A stretch of DNA of 10,141 nt from Acidobacteriaceae bacterium (lineage in GTDB: Bacteria; Acidobacteriota; Terriglobia; Terriglobales; Acidobacteriaceae): contig JASHVU010000519.1 in NCBI GenBank assembly GCA_030044455.1, positions 1-10,141 on the forward strand, in the 5' to 3' direction. This document shows positions 1 through 5,629 of the stretch, in pieces. How positions within the stretch are numbered: the stretch's first letter is position 1; every line of letters starts with the position of its first letter. A program made the position numbers and the translations under genes. The notes beneath the pieces were generated by a model. The model was not told where the DNA came from. It did not search any database and saw nothing but the letters and a program-made list of their open reading frames with translations.

Positions 1-678
1 CATGGTGGAGTTGCCCACCACCACCATTTCGTAAATGCTGCTGGGATCGACCGGGAATTTTTCGATTGCGTGACTAAGATACCCGGCAAGAGTGCGCATC
101 AGCAGCCGTCCGGGATGGTCAGTGTCATAGGCGATGCGCGACATGACCTCAGAGCCACCAAACCGCTGCGGATTCTCAAATGAAGTGTCAGCGATGAGCC
201 GCCCGGTTTCAAGATCGACGAGCCTCAATACCACGGTGGTTGTGCCCAGATCCATCGCGATCCCATGAATCGGCCGGGTCGAACGCTCCACTTCAACGCC
301 ATCAATCAGAATCCGATCGCCGTCGCGCGTTACCGCGGGATCAAGTTCAAAAGGCCGATCCGCGACGTGCAGGCCATCCGCATCACACTCAATTCGCATG
401 TTCCCGCGGCGCATGGTGTTACAGCGGACGTGGCCGTTTTCGCCAGTCACATAGGTCTGGCACGAGAGCCTGAAGTTCCCCTTCAGATGCTGTTCCGGTT
501 CGGCAATCGGCGAGAGGGAATCCATCCCTTCGACGACTTCAACCATGCACTCTTTACATTTGCCTTGCTTGCGGCACGAGGTGGGCACGTCGATGCCAAG
601 GGACTCAGCCTGGTCAAACAGCGACAGTGCGCCATCGGCCAGGACCGTCTTTCCGTTGATTGTGAGAGTAACGGCCAT
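1..678 (-). CDS. RACo-like corrinoid-protein activator: 2Fe-2S ferredoxin plus ASKHA ATPase (DUF4445), N-terminal part, cut by window edge
   Basis: This protein should use electrons from its iron-sulfur cluster, together with ATP hydrolysis, to return inactive Co(II) corrinoid protein to the active Co(I) state in the cytoplasm. The 226 residues visible begin with a ferredoxin-like domain (about 3-90) with cysteines at 35, 41, 44 and 73, the C-x5-C-x2-C...C spacing of a 2Fe-2S cluster. After a linker, an actin/Hsp70-type domain starts with the phosphate-loop motif DLGTTT at 143-148, and VVGNSTM near residue 220 is typical of this family. Known relatives are about 600 residues, so roughly two thirds lies beyond position 1. 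The ATG follows the small acidic-protein gene by 13 bases, with an AGGA-like site about 10 bases before it, so the two are co-transcribed. Family assignment is firm. The exact partner is inferred from the corrinoid-protein gene in the same operon. Confidence 0.9.
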   Translation of the reverse strand, partial: MAVTLTINGKTVLADGALSLFDQAESLGIDVPTSCRKQGKCKECMVEVVEGMDSLSPIAEPEQHLKGNFRLSCQTYVTGENGHVRCNTMRRGNMRIECDADGLHVADRPFELDPAVTRDGDRILIDGVEVERSTRPIHGIAMDLGTTTVVLRLVDLETGRLIADTSFENPQRFGGSEVMSRIAYDTDHPGRLLMRTLAGYLSHAIEKFPVDPSSIYEMVVVGNSTM

Positions 679-691
679 CCCCGGGTAATTC

Positions 692-946
692 CTACCGTTC
701 TTTCGATTCGAGTTCGGCCTTTACTTCCGCAGCCACTTCCTGCGCCGAGCCCTCGCGCTCTTCTTCGTCGCTCCACTTCCACTGCGCCAGGTAGTCGTCT
801 GCGCTCTGGAGGCCGCGCTGTGCCGCGAGAATGTCAATCAGTTTCATCAACCGGTCGTCGAGCATCACGGTCAGTTCATCTTCGTCGTCCTCCACCTTGA
901 TCTGAGTGGGGACCTCCTGCCAATAAAGAACTTTGTATCTCGCCAC
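692..946 (-). CDS. Small acidic 'virulence factor' family protein (PF13769-like) in a corrinoid methyltransferase operon
   Basis: An 84-residue soluble protein starting at a GTG codon. The start is supported by an AGGGG ribosome-binding site about 5 bases upstream and by the conserved-looking N-terminus MARYKVLYWQEVPTQIK. The first 40 residues read like a small beta-rich domain followed by a helix. The C-terminal half (about 55-84) is very rich in Glu, Asp and Lys and is probably helical. It resembles the Pfam family labelled 'virulence factor' (PF13769, from memory), which I recall occurring beside corrinoid methyltransferase and RACo genes in proteobacteria. The family label has no demonstrated biochemical meaning here. 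It lies 143 bases after the corrinoid-protein gene and 13 bases before the activator gene, so a helper role in the same corrinoid system is the best inference. No metal- or nucleotide-binding motif is visible. Confidence 0.75.
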   Translation of the reverse strand: MARYKVLYWQEVPTQIKVEDDEDELTVMLDDRLMKLIDILAAQRGLQSADDYLAQWKWSDEEEREGSAQEVAAEVKAELESKER

Positions 947-1005
947 TAAAACCCCTGCCGGTTATCAGCATTCGATGAGGGCCGAAATCGCCGACGCCTA
1001 CTACT

Positions 1006-1065
1006 CCCGGGCTAAAGCCCCGAATCAAGTGTGGAAGCAGTATCGGCACGGCTAAAGTCGCACCC
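1006..1065. repeat. Two GGCTAAAG-core intergenic palindromes (REP-like), 40 bases apart
   Basis: The 143-base gap between the corrinoid-protein and small acidic-protein genes holds two related palindromic units. The first has stem GGGC / GCCC with loop TAAA at 1009-1020. The second is a less perfect GGCAC..TAAA..GCACC structure at about 1045-1064, followed by CCCTTTAAAACTCG. The shared octamer GGCTAAAG sits at 1010-1017 and 1050-1057, exactly 40 bases apart. Similar short GC-rich palindromes with a TAAA loop are, from memory, dispersed between genes in Acidobacteriota genomes. They lie inside the transcript of the operon and could form hairpins that alter stability of the downstream half, but no function is shown. 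Confidence 0.5.
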
Positions 1066-1089
1066 TTTAAAACTCGACTCTCGCACGAG

Positions 1090-1734
1090 CTATTGTGCCT
1101 GTTCCGCAAGCCGCAAGAACAGATCCACTGCGGCCGACGCATTGGCGCCGTAGCCGTCGGCGCCGATCTCGTCAGCAAACATCTGGCTGATTGGCGCACC
1201 GCCCACCGCCATCTTGATCTGTGTCAATCCCGCGGCATTGAATCCGTCGATTACGGTCTTCATGTACATCATGGTGGTGGTCAGAAGCGCGCTCATGCCG
1301 ATAATGTTCGGCTTGCATTTTTCAGCCGCGGCCATAAATTTTTCCACGCTCTGGTCCACTCCGATGTCGTGCAGTTCGAAGCCTGCACCCTCGGCCATCA
1401 TCCCCACAAGGTTCTTGCCGATGTCGTGCAGGTCGCCGCGCACCGTGCCCATCAGCAGCACACCTTTCGGCTTGGTCGAACTGTCTTTCGATGTCAGCAG
1501 CGGTTTCAACACAGCCATCCCGGCCTTCATCGCGCGTGCCGCAATCAGCACCTCGGGCACATAAAGAATGTTGTGCTTGAAGTCCTCGCCCACCACGCTC
1601 ATGCCCGCGATCAGCCCATCGTTCAGCACTTCCTGCGCGGTTCGCCCTTCGGCGAGAGCTTCCCTGGTCAGACGCTCCACCTCATTGGCGTTCCCCTCGT
1701 ACAGGTACTGATTCATCAACGCATAATCGGGCAT
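1090..1734 (-). CDS. Corrinoid (cobalamin-binding) methyltransferase protein, MtaC/MtbC/MttC type
   Basis: This 214-residue cytoplasmic protein carries the cobalamin that shuttles a methyl group between a substrate-specific and an acceptor methyltransferase. Residues 1-85 form the four-helix cap domain (B12-binding-2). Residues about 90-212 form the Rossmann-like B12-binding domain. The base-off/His-on signature DxHxxG is seen as D101-L-H103-D-I-G106, followed by S148-A-L150 (the SxL motif) and GG at 178-179, all in the expected order and spacing. Length is normal for the family. The ATG has a strong AGGAG site 6 bases upstream and sits 25 bases after the stop of the URO-D-like gene, so the two are translated from one mRNA. 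The specific substrate cannot be read from this subunit, since family members serve methanol, methylamines and methoxy-aromatics alike. Confidence 0.93.
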   Translation of the reverse strand: MPDYALMNQYLYEGNANEVERLTREALAEGRTAQEVLNDGLIAGMSVVGEDFKHNILYVPEVLIAARAMKAGMAVLKPLLTSKDSSTKPKGVLLMGTVRGDLHDIGKNLVGMMAEGAGFELHDIGVDQSVEKFMAAAEKCKPNIIGMSALLTTTMMYMKTVIDGFNAAGLTQIKMAVGGAPISQMFADEIGADGYGANASAAVDLFLRLAEQAQ

Positions 1735-1759
1735 CAGGCTCTCCTAACGCGAACTTGCT

Positions 1760-2833
1760 TCAACGCACGCTGACCGCCGCACCCGCAGCGCGTTTCGCGT
1801 TGTACTCATCCAGCGCTTCAAGCATGGCCAGGATGTTCTCGCGCGGCATTCCCGGGCTGGTGCCGCCACCCACCGAGAGAATGATTCCTTCGCCACCCGA
1901 ACCTTCCAGCACTTCGAGCGTCTCGTCTTTCACTTCATCGGGAGTTCCACGCACGCCAATTTCCAGCGGATTCACGTTACCCATCAGGCACATGCGGTCG
2001 CCCACGCGACGCTTCACCTCGGTAATGTGCCTCTGCTTGCCCCAGTTCAGCGCGTTGAATCCTGTGTCGGGCAAATGATCAAGGCATGCATCCACCTCGG
2101 CGTCATTGTGATAGAGCTTGACCCAGTCCTTGGGGAACGCGTCGCAGATACGCTTCAGATAGGGGTGCGCAAATTCCAAATAATGCTCTTCGTTGATGAA
2201 CCCGACAATGTCATCGAGGATGAAGATGCCCTCGACTGAATCGCCCATCACCTTGTGCTGCGCCTTCAGCCAGTCGATCACCACGCGCGTGCACAGATCG
2301 ATCAGCTTATGCGCGCCCTTTCGGTCCTCAACTAGGTCGATCATGAATTCCGTGGTGCCGCGCACAAATCCCGCAGTGCATAGCGGTCCGCGAGATGTCA
2401 CCATGGGCAGAATGTAGCCGGCATCCAGAATCCGCTGCCTGGCCATCTTGATGCGGTGCAACGTGAGGCCAGCGAATGCATCGGCTTCAACCTCGTACTC
2501 CGGAAAGTTGTCGATGTCTTCAAGCCGGTAGAGTGTGTGATACTCGCTGGGCGTATTGTCCTGCCAGAATTTAATCTTCGCGCCCAGCACTGATGGCTCC
2601 GCGGCCATTCCGTACTCCATCCACCACGAAGGAATGAAGATGATGTCAGGAAACTCCTGCATGATCTTCAGGTTCGACTGGAACCACAGTTCCGGATCGA
2701 GGAAATAATCCATGTGGCTGATGCCCAGGTAACCGGGAATCCACGGGCTGTCGACAATCAGCGCCATGGGAATCGTGTCGAGCTTCTCGCGGCGCACCGC
2801 CTTCTTGAATATCTCCCACTGCTCTGGCCGCAT
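1760..2833 (-). CDS. Uroporphyrinogen-decarboxylase-fold methyltransferase of a corrinoid system, lacking the usual zinc Cys ligands
   Basis: A 357-residue protein of the URO-D superfamily, probably a TIM-barrel methyltransferase acting with the corrinoid protein encoded next, not a haem-pathway HemE. Features visible are the N-terminal MRPEQWEIFKKAV helix, a Trp/aromatic-rich segment at 66-75, the LDDIVGF segment at 206-212, YHND at 241-244, MGNVNPL at 284-290 and a C-terminal SVGGGTSPGMPRENI (320-334). In MtaA/MtbA-type enzymes zinc is bound by His-x-Cys and by a Cys in a PGCG-like loop. Here these positions read H242-N-D244 and G322-G323-G324, so both cysteines are absent. The ATG is chosen because a full AGGAGG lies 5 bases upstream. 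It is the first gene of a four-gene operon. Substrate unknown; methoxylated, N-methyl or S-methyl compounds are all possible. Confidence 0.87.
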   Translation of the reverse strand: MRPEQWEIFKKAVRREKLDTIPMALIVDSPWIPGYLGISHMDYFLDPELWFQSNLKIMQEFPDIIFIPSWWMEYGMAAEPSVLGAKIKFWQDNTPSEYHTLYRLEDIDNFPEYEVEADAFAGLTLHRIKMARQRILDAGYILPMVTSRGPLCTAGFVRGTTEFMIDLVEDRKGAHKLIDLCTRVVIDWLKAQHKVMGDSVEGIFILDDIVGFINEEHYLEFAHPYLKRICDAFPKDWVKLYHNDAEVDACLDHLPDTGFNALNWGKQRHITEVKRRVGDRMCLMGNVNPLEIGVRGTPDEVKDETLEVLEGSGGEGIILSVGGGTSPGMPRENILAMLEALDEYNAKRAAGAAVSVR

Positions 2834-2866
2834 CGCTTCCTCCTGGGGATTTGTATAGAAACAGGC

Positions 2867-2888
2867 GCCGAATCCGATTTTGTTCGGC
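2867..2888. promoter_or_regulatory. Inverted repeat GCCGAA-N10-TTCGGC in the leader of the corrinoid operon
   Basis: Perfect 6-base arms at 2867-2872 and 2883-2888 flank a 10-base spacer. The element lies just downstream of the proposed -10 box, between the promoter and the AGGAGG of the URO-D-like gene. It could be a repressor operator overlapping the transcription start or a hairpin at the very 5' end of the mRNA. Direct observation of the repeat is certain; its role is inference. Confidence 0.4.
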
Positions 2889-2895
2889 TCCCGTA

Positions 2896-2925
2896 ATAAT
2901 AGAGTAGGAGCTTCGCGATGTACAA
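2896..2925 (-). promoter_or_regulatory. Candidate sigma-70-type promoter of the corrinoid operon
   Basis: On the minus strand, TTGTAC (2925-2920) and TATTAT (2901-2896) are separated by 18 bases. The -10 box matches 5 of 6 consensus positions, but the -35 box only 3 of 6. Transcription would start near 2889, giving a leader of about 55 bases before the URO-D-like gene. Its place in the 162-base gap after kdpD suggests the corrinoid genes can be transcribed separately from the kdpD pair. Confidence 0.4.
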
Positions 2926-2995
2926 GATTTCTCGGTTCTTTTGAGCAGAAAAAGGGCTAACGAGAATTGGTAACAGTTCACGGACGAACCCTGCG

Positions 2996-4123
2996 TTATT
3001 GCCCACGCCGCAGCGGCTTTTGCATCGGCACAACCTGCACGGTAACGTCGCGCACCTCTGACAGGAAGCGATTCAGCACCGAGCCGCGCCACAAAATGTC
3101 CCAGCGCGAACGCGCCGACTGCCCAAAGACCACGTGGCTGATATTCTCTTGCTGCGCAAAGCGGATGAGCGCATCGGAAACATTCCGGTCGGTAAGTGAA
3201 ACCACCTTGGCGCCCAGGTCGCGGGCCATCTTCTGGTACTCCTCGAGCCGGTGAAAAGCCTCGGGATCGCTATGGCCCTTATCGTCGGGCTTGGTTACGT
3301 AAACCGCGTACCAGTTGGTCGAAAGCCGGCCGGCAATGCGCGAGCCAACTCGAAGCAGGCGCTCCGTTCCCGGCCGTGTGCTCAGGCAGACCATCACTTT
3401 CTCAGGGATCGGCGCCTGTTCGAGGCCCTGCGTGCGGCGGTATTCCGATGCCCGGTTGCTCACCTGCTCGGCGGTAACGCGCAGGGCCAGTTCGCGCAAC
3501 ATGTTCAGGTTGCCTTTGCGGAAGAAGTTGGCCAGCGACTGCTCAACTTTCTCTGCCGCGTAGATTTTGCCCGACCTGAGACGCGTGCGCAGCTCATCCA
3601 CCGTGAGGTCGATGTTCATTACCTCGTCGGCGCGTTTCAGAAAGCTGTCGGGAACAGTCTCGCGGATGACCGTGTTGGCCGAGCGGTTAACGGCGTCGTT
3701 AAGCGTTTCAAGATGCTGGATGTTTACCGCCGTCATCACGTTAATGCCTGCATCCAGCAGCTCAAGCACATCTTCGTAACGCTTGCGATTTTTGCTTCCC
3801 GGGACGTTGGTGTGCGCCAGTTCGTCAACCACCACCGTGTGCGGATGACGCGCAACGATCGCATCCACATCCATCTCTTTCAGCGTGACTCCGCGATAGG
3901 GGATTTCCTTGAGGGGTATGACCTCAAGGTCGCGGATGCGCGCCTCGGTTTCCTTGCGTCCGTGGGTTTCAACCAGGCCGATGACGACGTCGATATTCTG
4001 CTGATGGCGCATTAAGTGGGCGTCATTGAGCATGTGATAGGTTTTGCCCACGCCTGGCGCGGCGCCGAGGTAGATGCGCAGTTTGGAGGGTTCCTGGTTT
4101 TTCTCGAGGACGATCTCGGCCAT
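2996..4123 (-). CDS. kdpD: KdpD N-terminal domain protein (KdpD sensor domain plus USP domain, no kinase core)
   Basis: A free-standing 375-residue version of the cytoplasmic N-terminal half of the potassium sensor KdpD. Residues 13-222 are the KdpD domain with Walker A GAAPGVGKT (20-28), ETHGRKET (52-59) and Walker B-like VVVDELAHTN (97-106). Residues about 241-366 are a universal-stress-protein domain. Full-length KdpD (about 900 residues) continues with four membrane helices and a kinase core. None of these is present, because the frame stops at 2996 after RRGQ. Truncated KdpD proteins of this size are known from cyanobacteria such as Anabaena, so this is probably a natural split form. It starts 3 bases after the stop of the upstream kinase-like gene, implying translational coupling and a joint complex. 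The USP segment ends AVY (273-275), reminiscent of the FTAxY part of the c-di-AMP motif, but the SxS part is not matched. Confidence 0.92.
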   Translation of the reverse strand: MAEIVLEKNQEPSKLRIYLGAAPGVGKTYHMLNDAHLMRHQQNIDVVIGLVETHGRKETEARIRDLEVIPLKEIPYRGVTLKEMDVDAIVARHPHTVVVDELAHTNVPGSKNRKRYEDVLELLDAGINVMTAVNIQHLETLNDAVNRSANTVIRETVPDSFLKRADEVMNIDLTVDELRTRLRSGKIYAAEKVEQSLANFFRKGNLNMLRELALRVTAEQVSNRASEYRRTQGLEQAPIPEKVMVCLSTRPGTERLLRVGSRIAGRLSTNWYAVYVTKPDDKGHSDPEAFHRLEEYQKMARDLGAKVVSLTDRNVSDALIRFAQQENISHVVFGQSARSRWDILWRGSVLNRFLSEVRDVTVQVVPMQKPLRRGQ

Positions 4124-4126
4124 AGT

Positions 4127-5533
4127 TCAGCCCACCTCGACAGGATGGCGGACTTCTTCAACTGCGGCCACCGGAAGTGTGAACCTGAATGTTGTTCCGT
4201 GCCCCAGTCGGCTTTCGACGGCGATTTGCCCGCCCAGCGATTCAACCAGCCGGCGCACCAGTGCGAGACCTAGCCCGGTCCCTTTATCGCTAAACGCATT
4301 CAGGCGGTCGAAGATGGCGCCCAGTCGCTCGGCTTCGATGCCCCGGCCGGTATCGCGCACCGTAAAATGCACAAAGTCCTTGGTCTCCTCTGCCGCCAGA
4401 AGAATCTCGCCATCCGCGGGCGTGTAGCGCAAGGCATTCGTGAGCAGGTTGTCGAGAATCGAGCGCAGTGCAGGGCGATCTGCCTTTACCGGCGCCATGT
4501 CAGCGTAGGCGCTCACCTCTAGCCGGATGTGTTTCTCAGCGGCCTCCTCGCAGAACCGGTCGCGCGCCTCCGTCAGAGCTTGGGCCGGCCTGATGCGCTC
4601 AAATTTCATCACGCGCTTTCCGGTATCGAGCTCGGCAACTTCAATAAGGTCGGTCATCAGGTCATTGAGTCGTTCGGCATCGCTCGTAGCCGTCGAAACC
4701 AGCTCGGCCTGCAGCGGCAGCAGTTCACCGCTGAATCCCTGCCCCAGGGCGTAAAGCCCGCGACGCAACTGCAGCAGCGGGTCGCGCAATTTGCGGCTGG
4801 CGACGGCGATGAACTGGGTCTTGAACCGGTCGGTGTCCTGTAGGCTGGTGACATCTTCGAGTGTTGTCACTGCGCCCAGCAGGCGGCCTTCGGAGTCGCG
4901 CATGGGAGTGGTGCGCAGGCGGTAGCTGCGCTCCTTCTTCCCGATCCGCATAGGCAACACTGATGCTTCGTCCTCGGCTGCGACCGGCTTCTGCATCGAC
5001 ACAGCATCTCGGATGGCACTCAGTATCTTATCTCCTCCGGGAGTGGTGGTGAGCGCCATGCGGTCTTGTGCGGCCTCGCCCAGCAAATCGGCCGCAGCCT
5101 GGTTCACTTTCAACACATGCCCTTTGCTGTCGGTCACGATGACCGGCTCAAAGATGGATTGCAAAACCGCGTCGGAGAGCTGGAACTCCATCTGCCGGCG
5201 CCCAGCCTCGGTATCGCGCAGCTCGCGCAAGCGCACGGCGATCCGATTCAACTCACTGGCGATGACGCCAAAATCGTCGCGACTGTTCCACTCCACCCGG
5301 TGTTCCAGGTTTCCCTGGGCGATGCGGTGGGCGTCGCGGGCCAGATTACGGATGGGTTTGAGAATGAAAAATGCAGCCAGCGCCGCGACCAACAGGGCTG
5401 CCGCGATGAATAAGTAGCTGAGTTTCGCAAAGCCAGCTGTGAATAATGCTTGATGAGTGAGTGCGATAAACCCAGCAACAAGGCTGGCCAATAGCAGGCA
5501 GCCAAGAATCGTTCGCTGGGTAAAGTTCAGCAT
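4127..5533 (-). CDS. Membrane HAMP-PAS histidine-kinase-like protein with Arg in place of the H-box His
   Basis: A 468-residue inner-membrane protein, apparently the kinase half of a split KdpD system. It has two membrane helices (about 9-27 and 37-58) with only a short external loop, a HAMP linker (about 59-110), a PAS domain (about 118-230), a dimerisation helix region (about 236-305) and an HATPase_c domain (about 350-455). ATP-site motifs look complete: N-box with N362 and N366, D394-T-G-R-G398, and the G-rich G418-T-G-L-G-L423. The H-box, normally SHELRTPL, reads SRKLRDPL at 246-253, so the phosphorylated His is R247 (codon CGC, one base from CAC). It may be a pseudokinase, an ATP-dependent regulator or a phosphatase-only protein. 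ATG at 5533 has a GGAG 9 bases upstream. It lies 96 bases after the membrane-protein gene and 3 bases before kdpD. Confidence 0.92.
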   Translation of the reverse strand: MLNFTQRTILGCLLLASLVAGFIALTHQALFTAGFAKLSYLFIAAALLVAALAAFFILKPIRNLARDAHRIAQGNLEHRVEWNSRDDFGVIASELNRIAVRLRELRDTEAGRRQMEFQLSDAVLQSIFEPVIVTDSKGHVLKVNQAAADLLGEAAQDRMALTTTPGGDKILSAIRDAVSMQKPVAAEDEASVLPMRIGKKERSYRLRTTPMRDSEGRLLGAVTTLEDVTSLQDTDRFKTQFIAVASRKLRDPLLQLRRGLYALGQGFSGELLPLQAELVSTATSDAERLNDLMTDLIEVAELDTGKRVMKFERIRPAQALTEARDRFCEEAAEKHIRLEVSAYADMAPVKADRPALRSILDNLLTNALRYTPADGEILLAAEETKDFVHFTVRDTGRGIEAERLGAIFDRLNAFSDKGTGLGLALVRRLVESLGGQIAVESRLGHGTTFRFTLPVAAVEEVRHPVEVG

Positions 5534-5629
5534 GAGTGGGAGCTCCGCAACGGAAGTGAGGTGTCAGATTCATTCTCGCGGATTATGGTCAATCGTGCAA
5601 AATACGCCGCACAAAACATATCTGTTCAA

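Noticed and set aside
265..900. Long plus-strand open frame of 211 codons
   Set aside because: It is antisense to the activator and small acidic-protein genes, has an Arg/Pro-rich random-looking translation, and has no ribosome-binding site. The minus strand carries clear family motifs.
1093..1773. Plus-strand open frame of 226 codons opposite the corrinoid protein
   Set aside because: Its His/Val/Gln-rich translation is typical of an antisense shadow; the DxHxxG protein on the other strand accounts for the coding signal.
2940..2990. Intrinsic terminator after kdpD
   Set aside because: A T5 run exists on the minus strand, but the only nearby stem (GTTC/GAAC) has four pairs and is separated from the T-run, so read-through into the corrinoid operon cannot be excluded.
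2834..2995. Cobalamin riboswitch upstream of the corrinoid operon
   Set aside because: The gap is only 162 bases, the predicted leader about 55 bases, and no B12-box-like core was seen.
3251..4015. Plus-strand open frame of 254 codons opposite kdpD
   Set aside because: It is antisense to the Walker motif and USP regions of KdpD and shows no recognisable domain.
5534..5629. Promoter for the kinase-like gene (TTGACC and CATAAT on the minus strand)
   Set aside because: The two boxes overlap and cannot serve as -35 and -10 of one promoter; no correctly spaced partner for either was found.
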